Part shown: piece by piece, positions 47,183 through 58,667 of the stretch
Layout of the letters: each line of letters opens with the position of its first letter
How positions within the stretch are numbered: position 1 is the stretch's first letter
DNA from: Aquanectria penicillioides
Lineage: Eukaryota; Ascomycota; Sordariomycetes; Hypocreales; Nectriaceae
Assembly: GCA_003415625.1 (NCBI GenBank)
Contig: PYIU01000010.1
Span: 1,178,001 to 1,242,000 of the forward strand
DNA length: 64,000 nucleotides
Direction: 5' to 3'
Program-made: the position numbers and the translations under genes
The notes under the pieces: model-generated
Told to the model about the DNA's origin: nothing
Databases searched by the model: none
The model's input: the letters and a program-made list of their open reading frames with translations, nothing else

Positions 47183-49529
47183 TCAAGATACGCATAACTC
47201 TTCATGAAACTTCTTTGTTTGAGGGTTTCGACCCAAAAATTCGACCAATGTTTTCATCTCATCTTGGCTGCCTCCCCTTTCGAGGAGAATTTGGCGATAC
47301 CTAATTCCAACTTTCGAATCCATGGGATCTTTTTCAAACATGGAATAGAACATATCCGCTGCATACACCTTTGAACTGCGTAGATTGCGGACATTAGTAA
47401 ATTGACTCATCATAGGCAAAATAGGGCTCTTACAACAAGTAGCTATAGTAGCCTGCGTCGTACTCTCCCACCAGATGTGTGATCCTAGTTTGGGTGTGTC
47501 CCCATTCTTCGCCAAACCCTTTGGTTTCAGGGCCGTCTTGAGGAAGGATGTCGTTCCTAATCTTGTTGAACACGGCTGAAATTTTCATTTCTTCGATAGA
47601 CGCGTGGGTTTCGGGCGTATGGACCATCATGTCAAAGATGGCAATGCAGAGTTGATTCAGGTTCCCAATGGCGGCGTTAACATGTTTGGATCCAACAAGG
47701 CTTTCAAGTAACTCGTCCGGTATCTTCTCTGGTGGCGATATTTTCTCTCGTCCATTTTTACTGCGCCAAAATGCCAATTGGTCCTCTGAAAGTGTCGAGT
47801 AATGTTTGCTCATGGATTTCAGTTGCTCGGGGACCCAGCACCAGTATTCAAGCATCTGACTCGGAGCTTCTCCAAAGTCCACGACGGTTTCAGTTCCATG
47901 AAAACGCGCATACTTGACCTTTGCTACTAAATCATGCACGGCATGGCCCAGTTCGTGGAAGAGAGTATAGATCTCATCATGCCTTAAGAGGCTCGGTTTT
48001 TCTAATGACGGCCTGGAAAAGTTGCATACTAATGCCGTGCTGGGATATTGTCGTCTTCCGTTCTCCATAAGATATCCCTTCAAAGCATATTAGATTTTAA
48101 CCTAGGAAGTGTAAATGCCTCGACGTACCGGAACCAGATTGAAATTCGACGCATTTTTAACCTTTCCTTCCCGCGAGAAGAGATCAAGATAGATGTAACC
48201 GACAAAGTCTCCACCTAGTTGCTTCGCATCCCATACACTGAACACTTGCACATCTGGATTCCAGATATTTTCCTCATTCGTACTAGATTCACGGAAGTCG
48301 AGGCCAAACAAGTTTTCAGCTATTTTTAGCATACCAGAGACTGTTGATTCCAGTGGGAAATACTCCGAAAACCTTTCGTGATTGACTGAGAACTTTTTCT
48401 CCAGCATCAATCGGTGATAGTATGAAGTGTCCCAAACATAAAACCGGCCATCAAACACTTCTCCGCGAGACTCTACTTCGTTTTGCTTCAGTTCTTTCAG
48501 TCTTGACACCTCTCTCTGGCTACTTTCTGCCAATCGAGATTTCAGGTCTGTCAAGAATTCAGTTACAGTCTCGGGCGTCTTGGCCATCTTCTCCTCGAGC
48601 CGAAATGCGGCGTGGTTTGGATAGCCTAGGAGTCGAGCGGCCTCGTCACGAAGAATAACAACTTCTCGAAATACAGCAATGTTTTGATTACATTGATTAT
48701 CATTTGCGATGAACAAATGCTGCCGAGTTGGGCCACTTTTCGCATATCTCATGACAGGATAGAAGTGGGAGGGGTTGAATGTGACTCGTAGCTTTCCTTG
48801 GTTCTCGTCTAGCCCTTTTTGAAACCTGGACAAGGTACTTTCAGGCACACCATTAAGTTCCTTTGGCGAGAACCAAATACCATCATTCTGGGCCATGTTT
48901 TCTCTGAATTCGACGGTGAGCTGGCTAAGGCGGCTTTGTATCGTTTTGAAACGATCTCTCATTGGCCCGGCCGGTAGTTTTAACCCGTTTTTCACACTGT
49001 TGCACATATCTTAGCTCAACTTTCGAATCTTGACGTGCACGTGAAGCACTATAGTGACAATTCAAGCTCGTGGCCATTTTTCGGGATATTTTGAGGACTT
49101 ATCTGATCCTACTCACTAGCTTTTGTGCTTTGCCTTTAGAAAGTGCAGTGACTCGGGATCAAGCTGTTCGTTCCTGTCCATCACGGCATCAACTAGTTTG
49201 AACAAGCCTTCACCCATTGCGGTCTCAATCGCAAATTCATCCAGCAAAGTTTGAGCTTTTCTCGAAGCTTCACGGAGCTCAGGATCCGCCGATGCAGATC
49301 GGTAAAAGATGAGAATATGGCTCTCCAGTGACATGGCATTTTCGGAGTGGGCAAGAGGCAGTAGGACATTGGCGAAAGTGGCGGACCTCGGCTCAACTTC
49401 ATCCAAAACGCGCCGATGCGCATTACGAGTTTCTTGGATGAGACGTTTGGCATCGTCAATAATTGCGCTCGGGGTCACTGTGAACAAAGGGAGCGGTTGG
49501 GGTGGGTTTTGTAACTGGTCAATAGTCAT
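47183..49529 (-). CDS. M3-family metallo-oligopeptidase (thimet/saccharolysin type)
   Basis: Zinc oligopeptidase that cuts short peptides in the cytosol, related to S. cerevisiae Prd1 (saccharolysin) and mammalian thimet oligopeptidase. Exons 49529-49117, 48996-48129, 48077-47434 and 47375-47183 give 705 residues, the usual size. The zinc site is FHELGHAVHDLVAK (HExxH, about 47925-47965), with the third ligand Glu in VDFGEAPSQMLEYW. Other family blocks seen: YVKNGLKLPAG, QNIAVFREVVILRDEAARLLGYPNHA cut to YPNHAAFRLEEKMA, GDFVGYIYLDLFSREGK and YSYLFSKVYAADMF. ATG 49529 is chosen; the open frame continues upstream through a GTT-repeat leader without an ATG. All splice sites keep frame, so the gene is intact. 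Confidence 0.93.
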
Positions 49530-49578
49530 GGTGGGATTCGATGAGACTTTGGATACAGAATCGAGATCGGTCTGGACA

Positions 49579-49603
49579 AACAACAACAACAACAACAACA
49601 ACA
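49579..49603. repeat. AAC trinucleotide repeat
   Basis: Eight or so copies of AAC (GTT on the coding strand of the M3 peptidase) lie 50-75 nt upstream of its ATG, so probably in the 5' leader or core promoter. Confidence 0.85.
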
Positions 49604-49934
49604 AAAAGGTGGCAGGTCTTGGCGCCTTGGGTCATCCTTTTCTATTCCGTCACGGACTTGCGCGGCCCGATGTGGCAGGTGAATAAAGGCTCACTGCGGG
49701 GCAGAGAAATGATAAGGCGCTGTCCAAGACCAACAGCCGCAACCAACAGCCACCACCAACATGGCAATAGAATAGGATGTCAGGCCATGGCTGCTGCTCG
49801 TCTTCCGGCATCGGCCTCGTCAATGTCAAATGCGACATCCAGGCTCAACACGGCCTCCAACACATATCAGAGCAACCTTAATCCTCCAGAGGCCTTCATC
49901 CCACTGTCATTCTGTATATCATGTTCTTCGGTCT
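49604..49934. other. Spacer between M3 peptidase and regulator
   Basis: Promoter of the M3 peptidase and 3' flank of the Zn2Cys6 regulator gene. Nothing else is seen. Confidence 0.4.
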
Positions 49935-51569
49935 TCAAACCACAGGCTCGTCCACTAAACTCCCGGAGTTGTTGTTTCTCAGGCTCCAAATAACCTCCAG
50001 CTCACTCAAGATTCTTTGATTCTCGCCATAACCCATTCGCTGGCGCGTACAACAGAGTACATGCCGTATTAGCATAATATCTTCAGCGGCACTCACTGCG
50101 TAGCCGAAAATCAGCATCGGCCAGGCTCCTAAATAGCAGCTGCTCCAAGTTTCATATGCACCTGGTTGGCGGAGGATAAATAGCGCTCGGGTGAGCTGCC
50201 ACCGGGTGGGGGTTCTGACAAGTAGTTTTCTGTCCCACAACCCATGAGACCTGTTCCTTCGAGGAAGCTAGGGGGGTTGATTGGGTACTGGGAGATGGCG
50301 GGTTCGGTGATCCAGTCCAGAAGTAGTGAAGCTGCAAGAATGTATAATGCTAGGGTGCTCCGATAGAAGCTCCTTTCTGAATGAGAAGGTGCATCTTCGG
50401 CCTCTTCGTTGAGGACTATCGCTTCCCACTGCTCCATTTCAATCTTCAAGTTTGCCGAGACGTCTACACCCTGGTTTTTAGGCGCCGTGTGGAAATTTAT
50501 AATATCTAGAATGAAGCGATATAGGGAAATGGTTGCCCCTAAGATAGGGCTGGCATCGACAGAGGGGAGATTTATCGGTCTTTGACAATCGAGCATGTAT
50601 TGTATGTGGACAAGAAATTGTGAGTCAATGTGAAAGTTTGGAGCAAATGGTCGCCGTATTGCGAGTAAGAATGCTTGGTAGAGCACGCTTTCGGTCATAA
50701 ACTTATCGAATGGCCGCGCCATGGAAGGCGGAGAGGGCGCATTATCGTATCGCAGATTAAGCAGCTTTATTGCACCAGCCACGTGTCGCCGTGGGTCGAC
50801 TGCGGCATCTAAACCCCATAACTGGGGCCGCGGATGTCAGTACCCAAGCCTCGTTGAGGAGTGATGGATGAAGGGGAGAAGGCACCTACGTCGTGCAGAT
50901 ATAAGTAAATCACCGTGGTTACGAGTGAATCAGTGGGAACTTGGCGGGATGGGCACAGCTCGAGTAATGACTTGTTCACTTGCTCCACCGCACGAGAATA
51001 GTATACGAGAGCAAGCTTTTGATATCGGTTGTTGTTGGAAAGTATATACTTGTTGGCAGCAGAGGCGGCCAAGACAGCGCACTTGACGCTTTGGGAATGC
51101 ATCATCATGCTGACTAGTTCGAATTGGTACTCTAGGAGATGCTTTTTGTTCCACGTGGGAAGTACGAGGACCGACAGGAAGTTGTTGAGGAAGTGGTAGA
51201 TGAGGTCGACGTCTGACTCAGACTGAATCCCAGAGCTACCTAGGCTCCTGCTCGGGGAGAATTGGACCTGAGTGGTTTCATATCCAGCATCACTCTTGGG
51301 CGATTGAGCAGAGCCATTGCTGGATGGAGAAGACGCGTTCTGGCCCGCCTTTGTGCGGTTGCGTCGGTCACAGAGATCGCGCGAGGTCGGCCAAACGCAG
51401 TCATGGCCGCAATTGGAGCAGTTCCGACAGCATGGCCTCTCTTCCCCACACTTTACCCTCCGTTTTCTGCCTGCGACGCGTGAGCGGGGGATCGTGGAGG
51501 GACAAAGACGAAGGGAGCAATCTTACAGGTGAAGCACCCGGTTTTGGTGCGCAGTCTGGCATTGCCCAT
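49935..51569 (-). CDS. Zn(II)2Cys6 transcription factor
   Basis: Fungal binuclear-cluster regulator of 473 residues. Exons 51569-51527, 51470-50890, 50821-50251 and 50161-49935 join in frame. The DNA-binding domain starts at residue 9: KTGCFTCRKRRVKCGEERP then CCRNCSNCGHDC, i.e. Cys12, 15, 22, 29, 32 and 39 in the correct CX2CX6C-X6-CX2CX6C spacing; an intron splits the second Cys codon, common in this class. The C-terminal part is the compact fungal-TF (DUF3468-type) domain ending with GYGENQRILSELEVIW. The third intron (50250-50162) is required to join EGTG to AYETWSSCYLGAWP; without it the protein would stop at 50129. It lies beside, and in the same direction as, an amidase gene; control of that gene is a reasonable guess only. 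Confidence 0.88.
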
Positions 51570-52331
51570 GACGAAGTTGATATGCACTCAGCAGCTTGTG
51601 GGGTGCTTGACACTGACGATGCTTCTCCGGCCCGCAGCCTCGCTCACTCTCGCTGATAGATGGCAAAGTCGTCCAAAATGGCCCGGCTATCCGAGCGCAC
51701 AAAGGCTAACGGGCAATCGAGGCCAACAATCAACCATGCACGGACCAATCAATGGACTTGGACCAGAAGCTATCAGTTGAGATGGAGAAGACCGCGTGAT
51801 CAGTCGGGATGAGGGGCTGCTGTGCCAACGGTTCGTCTCGGCGAGCTTGATTGATAAATAGCCCCAAGTGGGCTCAAAGTCGTGCGTGTCCACCGTAACT
51901 CCATTCTAGCCTAGCTGCTTTGCATGCTTATCAGCCATGGCCCTGAATTACTTGCATACCGGCCATGATAACGGATGCGTAGCTCTCATAGGTGACATGG
52001 TATGTTACCCCCCACACGTACGAGAAGAGCAACCACCCACTTCACTTGGTTGTGTTGTGTTGTGTCATGTCTACACCATATATCACAGATGTTTGCACAT
52101 ATGCACTTTACTTTCCCCGAATACCGATACGAAGTTTACATCTACTGGTGTAATCGACTTAAGCAATCGACTTAGGCACAGTGACTCTCTCTCTCTCTCT
52201 TTTTAAAGCAAAGCTAGTTAGGTTTGTTGGCGCTGTCGAGGTGGAGGTCGCCCCTTGACATGGTTAGTTACATACATTTCCGCCATTCCTCTCTTGTACA
52301 AGACAATTCCGAGCTCCTCAAAACCCTCGTC
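51570..52331. other. Spacer with TC microsatellite
   Basis: Promoter of the regulator gene and 3' flank of the amidase. A (CT)n run lies at about 52186-52200. No gene is supported. Confidence 0.45.
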
Positions 52332-54298
52332 TCATCCCCGGATGATTCTAGAAACCAGCTCGGTTGCAGCCACCGTCTCTTCATCTCGGAAGCGCTTTCC
52401 AACAAGCTGCAGCGCAATGGGTGCGTCAGTGAAAGTCTCGGGAACATCTGCCCCAAGTCACGACGGGTTAGCGTCGACTGTCAAGACTAAATCGGTTGCA
52501 GAACAGAAGCCTCGGACTCCACTTACAGTTTTCATACTCTCGCTTGTCCTTTTCCGACCGAGGATTGTAATCCTTCTCAACAACGTCTATTGATGGATCA
52601 GCCTTTAATCCTGTTGGGAATGTGATGCATGGCTGATCGAGAATATTCCACACGGATGTGTAATGAAAATATTCACAGCTTGCTAATTTCTCGCCAGCGC
52701 CGATGTAGGCAGGGCACAGGATAAAGTCGACACCACGTTCCTTCATAATGCGATGATAACTGTTCACTATTAGCATCAAGCCCTCACAACAAGAGAGGAA
52801 GTATGCTCACTTATCTCGGTAGGCGTCACGACGCACATTCAGCTCCCAATTTTCTGTTACGGAAATTGGGTCCGGCTTTGCCTCGTTAAAAATCCATTCT
52901 GTCAAATGCGCCACCGGCTCTCCGCCCTTCTTCAAAAGGTCCCTCTGGGTCCCGGCGGCATCCGGGAAGTAGAGGGTTGAAATTATATCCCACCCTTCTT
53001 GATGGTCGTATGGTTCAAAATCGACAACTTTGACCCCAGCCTGTTGCAACTTAGAGACGGCGTGCTTCAGGGCGCGGGTGACGGGCGGGTGAGGATGAAC
53101 CATTCTAGCCGGGACGAGTTAGTTACTTTTGAATGGGCAAGGATGGAGGCTTCCTTTAAGAAGAAGAACTGATAAACTAATTTACCAAATTCACAATCGT
53201 ATAGTAAAAGCCACATGTGCTGTAAAGGTCCTCGTAAGTACCTACCCATCATCCCATATAACACCCATAGTGATCTGCTGTGGCTCAAATGGCGCAATCC
53301 TCTTCCACGGCATCGGAATGAGAGAGATCTCCTCCTCCCACGGTTCTTGGTCAAGAAGAGCCCTCTGGAAGAGATCGAGATCAGACGCGCTATTTGCCAA
53401 GGGCGAAATAACGCAGCGAATGCTCTCTTGTCCCCAACCGGCAAGGCAGACACCCTTGTATGGGTTGCGTAGAGCCGTAGTGCGGAGACCAAAGGCACCG
53501 CAAAATGCTGCCGGTACTCGAACAGAGCCTCCGATGTCCGTTCCAATTCCCAAGACGGCACATCGGAGCCCAAGTGACGCTCCCTCGCCGCCACTTGACC
53601 CCCCTGGCGTGAGACCGCGATTGTGTGGGTTTACCGTGGTTCCATAGATGGGGTTGCTGCAGTCAAGATGCTGGCTTCAGTTAGCAGTGCAATTTGAATG
53701 CCATAGAACAATGATTCAAGCTAACCATGACGCTCTGGGGCTCGTTTGTCCGGACGTGGAACACCGCGCCAGCTTCTCTCAGAAGGCGGACAATCAACGC
53801 ATCCTCGGACACAACGTTATCGATCCAAGCAACATAGCCTGAGTGAGCTATGCGGCCCTTGAAACCGACATGCTCCTTCACAGAGATTGGCAGTCCGTGC
53901 AGAGGACCCTTGAGCTTTCCGGTGGCCTTGAAGTATGCATCCAGCTCGGCAGCAGCAGCCAGTGCTTCTTCCACCATGAACTCGGTAGCAAAGTTCACGA
54001 GCTGATGAGCGATATGTGCGCGCTTAAGAAATGCAGTAACAGTTTCGACAGCTGTCAGGGTGCCCGCCTGCATCCCGTGGACCAGCTGAGTGGCATCGCT
54101 GTTGGTGATTTCCAGCTCCCGTGGACTCAGGCGCTTACAGGTCTGGATGAAGGAAGAGACATTAACTTGAGTCGCGGGCGGCAGCTCCTCTGGCGATAGT
54201 AGCCAATCAGTCTTTAGTGACTTTTGCAGAATTGCTCGGCACTTCTCAGCCTGAGCTTCCCAAGAAGACGACATCACGATTTGAGAAGGGTGTGACAA
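52332..54298 (-). CDS. Amidase, acetamidase (AmdS)-type
   Basis: Amidase-signature hydrolase releasing ammonia from carboxamides. Exons 54298-53726, 53670-53246, 53104-52811, 52759-52527 and 52447-52332 give 546 residues, the normal length for fungal acetamidases. The Ser-cisSer-Lys triad is complete: Lys in [15 protein letters not shown], the cis-Ser in [15 protein letters not shown], the nucleophile Ser in [18 protein letters not shown]. The C-terminus [19 protein letters not shown] is standard. Intron 1 is set by the join [14 protein letters not shown]; the nearer AG would break frame. A second Met (54274) may be the true start. Neighbours are a Zn2Cys6 regulator downstream on the same strand and a zinc alcohol dehydrogenase upstream on the other strand; nitrogen-source use is the likely role. 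Confidence 0.93.
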
Positions 54299-55810
54299 GG
54301 TTGGGAGTGATCAACAAGGTCGTGGAAACGATACAATCTAATACAAAATAAATAACAGATAGCAGTCGTAATGAATGGGGATATGCTGAGATATTCAAGC
54401 TTAATAAAGGCTTCAGGTAAATGCTGCTGGGTACATTTTATACCTTTGGATCTGGCTCTGTTGTGCCATTTGCCGCCGGCCCTGTCAACCCATCCACTCG
54501 CGACCCAATTTCTTCTCCCCAGTCTTTAATAGGTCCTCTTGGGCTAAACTATGAATTCTTCTTTGACATCAGATGATCCGCGCTTCCAAGTCTCGTCCCC
54601 GCGTAAGACTGCGGTTTCGAATCATTCGCATGCATCCCAGGCGTGGCAACACCCACAACCTCAGCCATTTTACTCAATGCGGCCGGAGCCCCAGTTAGCT
54701 GGCGGGTGAAGGCTTCGGGCTGCGCTCTCGCAATTCGTCATGATTGGGCATATTTCCTCAATCCAATCTCTTCCATTCGTGCATGTGCCATGGTCTTATC
54801 GTCAAGGTTGTTCCACACGCTTGCGCTCGCAATTCTCCAACATTGGCTGAGATTGGAACTGGATCCGCTGAGGTGAAAGATAAGGGGCCTCATCAGACCA
54901 CCCAACTTTTACCATGAACTTTGGTTGAGCTGGCTGGTAACTACAGCAGGCCATCCCGGTCTAGATCAACCAACAAAACAACAAACGGATCATCATGTTT
55001 CCCATGTCCGCAGCTGTGATTCTTGAGAATATACATGAAGATTAGATGTCGGCTTTCCAGACGGCTGACCAGGACCTCAGAACAGATACAATCTCACGGG
55101 TTTCATAATTTTGTCCATTAGGCTACGATTTTTAGTTTATAATACTGCCCTCACTACAAGACGTCTTTCTATAGTATGCCCAAAGGCACAATTGGGGAGT
55201 AGGAATTGTGCTCTCGGATTGGGCGTGAGAGTTTCATCCATGAAGCCTTGCTTTCACAAATCTAAAAAGACGAGCCCAAATGAAGATAACTAATACTTGA
55301 TAGCACGGAAGGAAAAGAAGATTCTCGATTATCAACACAGTCATACACATTTAATAATTATTACATCACCATCCATCCTGTTGAGGCTCATACTACGGGG
55401 TACAGGGTAGGTCTTTGGTGGGCAGGAAGCGGGGTTTGAACCTCAGTGCCACCCAACCTACAGACGGCGCGTGATGCGATTCGCTTCTTCCGTTGCATGG
55501 ATCCCCGATTTTAGTTCCGTTTCTTGGCTGCGAGCCTCGGCCGCTGAATTGACGATGCGGAGCTCACAGGAGGTGTGCCGAATGTTACCGTGGCCTCCGC
55601 ACCAGCTGCCTCGGTCAGACCATATGACTGACGGTCCGAGGAGGAGAGGTGACGTGTGCAGTAACTATTCGGCGACACTCGACGAAAGGTTTCAACACTT
55701 TTGAAGCAAACATACCAATACTAAGCTTTATTATTGTATTCCTGTAGCATCTACGCAAAATCTTCGCTCAGACGGCTCCATTGCATTGCACCAAACGCTC
55801 ACCATTCACC
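54299..55810. other. Divergent promoter region
   Basis: About 1.5 kb between the starts of the amidase (-) and the alcohol dehydrogenase (+); both promoters must lie here. Open frames at 54643-54876 and 55471-55704 show no recognisable content. Confidence 0.45.
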
Positions 55811-57259
55811 ATGGCCTCAACAAAAACAATGAAAGCCGTCGTCTTCGATGGTCCCTTCAAGGTGTCGGTACAAGATCGCCCTGTTCCACAGAGTATGCTT
55901 GCTGCTCTCCATACACCCTACGTCATGACTAAGATGCTCCAGTACAGGATGATCAAGATGTGATTGTCAAGGTACAAGCTACTGCTTTGTGTGGATCGTG
56001 AGTCTGTTTCTGGGTGTAAATGACAGAAATGGTCGGTTGACCCGTGTGTAGCGAATTGCACGTCTATCGCGGGCACCAACCGTCCGGAACTGGCTTTATC
56101 ATGGGGCACGAATTTACGGGCGCCGTGATTGCCAAGGGCCCTGCTGTCCAATCGGTCGAGATTGGGGACAGAATTGTGTCACCTTTTACGGTGTGCTGGT
56201 AAGCAGTGATAATTCATTTCATCCCACGTGCTACTTACTACTCCATCAATGGCAATGGCCGATTCCTGACCAACTCTATAGCGGCAAGTGCTTTTATTGC
56301 ACCAATGACGCGACGTCTCGCTGTGTTGAATCCAAACTGTTTGGCACCGTGGGCCTCGATGGCGCACAAGCTGAATTCGTCCGGGTCCCTCTGGCCGACG
56401 GGACTCTCCTTAAGGCCCCAGACACGGTTTCTGAAGAAGCTCTTGTTCTCATGGCTGACATATTCCCTACTGGATACTTTGGCGTTAAAAGTGCTCTGGA
56501 GCTAGCGCCCAAGTTGGCCATCAAGGACGCCACCGTGGTTGTGATCGGGTGTGGCCCTGTTGGTCTCTGTTCCATAGTTGCCGCGGCTGACCTTCAACCA
56601 CGGCATCTTTTCGCCGTAGACAGCATCGATAGTCGTCTAGAGCAGGCGAAAAAGCTCGGCGCAGAGCCACTGAACTTCCTCACCGACAAGGCGGGAATGG
56701 AAGCGCGCATCAAAGACGTAACTGGGGGTCGTGGTGCGGACATTGTTGTTGAAGTGGTTGGGCTCTCTCCTGCTCTCAGGACCGCATTTGATCTCGTTCG
56801 GCCATTCGGAGTTATCAGCAGCATTGGAGTTCACAATGGAGAGGCATGAACCTTTAAGCATTACAATCTGGGCCTGCGCTAATGGAGAACAGATTCCATG
56901 GTCAGGGAACGATGCATACGGGTGAGTATTGTTTGGATGAAGAGGTAATCAAGAGGTGAGAATTGATCCGGTCGCAGGAAAAATATTCGCCTTCAGATGG
57001 GACGGTGCCCCGTGCGTAGTCTCTTCCCCGAGGCTCTGGCTTTGCTGAAAAAGAAACAGCATCTTCTTGGGTATGCCCCAATTTCCATTGTCGTATTACC
57101 TCCCACATCAGATACGAGGCAACCATAGCACAATGCTGCGGTAGACACTAACGAGAGCACAGATTCATGCTTGAAAATGTCAAGCCTTTAGAAGATGCTT
57201 CTGAATGTTACACTCTTTTCCATGAGTCAAAGGTTCAGAAAGTTATTTTCACACCTTGA
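55811..57259 (+). CDS. Zinc-binding medium-chain alcohol dehydrogenase
   Basis: NAD(P)-dependent medium-chain dehydrogenase/reductase of 354 residues. Seven exons in frame: 55811-55892, 55943-55997, 56052-56198, 56282-56843, 56893-56921, 56978-57070 and 57163-57259. Seen: TALCGSELHVYRGH (catalytic-zinc Cys), GHEFTGAVIAKGP (His-Glu), CGKCFYCTNDATSRC (structural-zinc Cys set), the Rossmann loop VVVIGCGPVGLCSIVAA with Asp in FAVDSIDSRLEQA, and VVEVVGLSPAL. The intron 56844-56892 must use a GC donor (GAG|GCATGA) to join GVHNGE to IPWSGNDAYG; without it the frame stops at once. The motif order is like that of glutathione-independent aldehyde/alcohol dehydrogenases that act on small alcohols. Substrate unknown. 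Confidence 0.9.
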
Positions 57260-57767
57260 TTCCAGCAATACGCTACTTTAATTGAACAAAGAGTAAGTGG
57301 AGAAGGTCCATGTATCATATCTCATGGACAGCAATCCAACTAAGCCAAGGACAGCTACAGGACAGTAGCAGAAACGTCCGGCTTCATTTTTTTGTTTAAA
57401 ATAAACCTAAAAGATTGAATAAAACACACAGGCTCGTACATGATAGACAATGCTGTAGTTTAGGAAGCAGCATTAAGAGGACTAGAAAACCGTCCCGTGA
57501 CCCGTTATTTCGTGCTAGCCAATTCCATACATTGGGTTCCATGTTTTGCCAAAGGCGTAAGGTATTGCACCTTTACCCATACTTGTTGATATTGAACATG
57601 GGTTCCAATTCGTAGAGGGACTTGCGGCTACAAAATAAATGCGCTGTTTGCTCTGGTGACAGCCGATTTGTAACTGCTGAATGCTGCCTAGAGTTGTCTA
57701 CAACCTTCATGTCAAAGTAACAGATGATTAAAGATGTCCGAAACTCTCCAGGTATTCGTTTATACCA
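57260..57767. other. Intergenic spacer
   Basis: 3' flank of the dehydrogenase and 5' flank of the F-box-like ORF. No other feature is seen. Confidence 0.4.
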
Positions 57768-58667
57768 ATGAATGAAGTTAACTCGGCGTCGGAGTACCCT
57801 GATGGCCTATTAGAATGGGGTCTGACACAATCTCCAATACTTCGGATAGAGCCTAACTTTGAACCAGTTGGAATCCTCCACCCTATAAGAAGGTTCTTTC
57901 CCATTGTTCGTAGCTGGCACTTCGCAGTGCAAGAAAGTTTTTTTGAGCATCAAAACATGGATCTATTCTCCAGAGCTCCAAACACTGTTCAACTCCAGAT
58001 TCTACTCTCATTTGACTCTTTGAAACAAGTTATCATAGTAAGCCACGCATCGACTACCCTGTTTCGCGTGCGAGAAATCGCCCAAAAGACCATAATACGC
58101 AAGTACACCCTCCCAGAACTCGACCAACTTCTCACGCAAGATGTCATGGCTATTGTTCTCTTTCCGACAGTGGGGATATCGGCGAATCTAAATGCCATGT
58201 ATTATCATCTCGATCGCTGGGGTGCACAGCAATTTTCTGATGCAATTCGATTGCTTGACCTAGCCACTATTCATGACATAAATAGTCTTTGCTGTCGTCT
58301 TAAGTTGTACATTGAGGACTATATTTCCAACGCAATCGGCAGGCTACCTTCAACATTGTTCCATGACACCCATAACTTTGCAGAAGAATATTTCCCAAGC
58401 AGTTCAGACCAGTTGCAGCTTCAGAGTCAGCTCGAATTTGATATGTTCAATGTTAGACGATTAGACAGAAGAGAAAGGTATTATATTGTACACGCGTTTC
58501 TAAGGTATGAAATCCTTGACAAAGTCTTCCTTCGGGTAGACGATAGAGGACGAATTATGCTGATAATCCCGGATAGGACCTTGTGGACATCATTACGATC
58601 TCGGCCTGCTTTTGAAGAGCACTCGTCTCAAGTTTATGCATCGAGGGACCCAAACTCCCAGCCCTGA
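57768..58667 (+). CDS. Hypothetical protein, F-box-like
   Basis: Intact frame of 299 residues from ATG 57768. A region at about residues 68-110 (RAPNTVQLQILLSFDSLKQV then IIVSHASTTLFRVRE) resembles the degenerate F-box-like start of many fungal hypothetical proteins (LPxELQxxIL...L...S). The remainder is helical with no known domain. No introns are needed. A role in ubiquitin ligase targeting would be guesswork. The length and uniform coding character favour a real gene. Confidence 0.6.
   Translation: MNEVNSASEYPDGLLEWGLTQSPILRIEPNFEPVGILHPIRRFFPIVRSWHFAVQESFFEHQNMDLFSRAPNTVQLQILLSFDSLKQVIIVSHASTTLFRVREIAQKTIIRKYTLPELDQLLTQDVMAIVLFPTVGISANLNAMYYHLDRWGAQQFSDAIRLLDLATIHDINSLCCRLKLYIEDYISNAIGRLPSTLFHDTHNFAEEYFPSSSDQLQLQSQLEFDMFNVRRLDRRERYYIVHAFLRYEILDKVFLRVDDRGRIMLIIPDRTLWTSLRSRPAFEEHSSQVYASRDPNSQP

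Noticed and set aside
49530..49604. N-terminal extension of the M3 peptidase (poly-Leu stretch)
   Set aside because: Arises from a GTT repeat without an ATG; the leader is more likely untranslated and ATG 49529 fits the family.
50129..50240. Stop of the Zn2Cys6 regulator at 50129
   Set aside because: An intron 50250-50162 joins the conserved C-terminal block in frame, giving the family's usual end.
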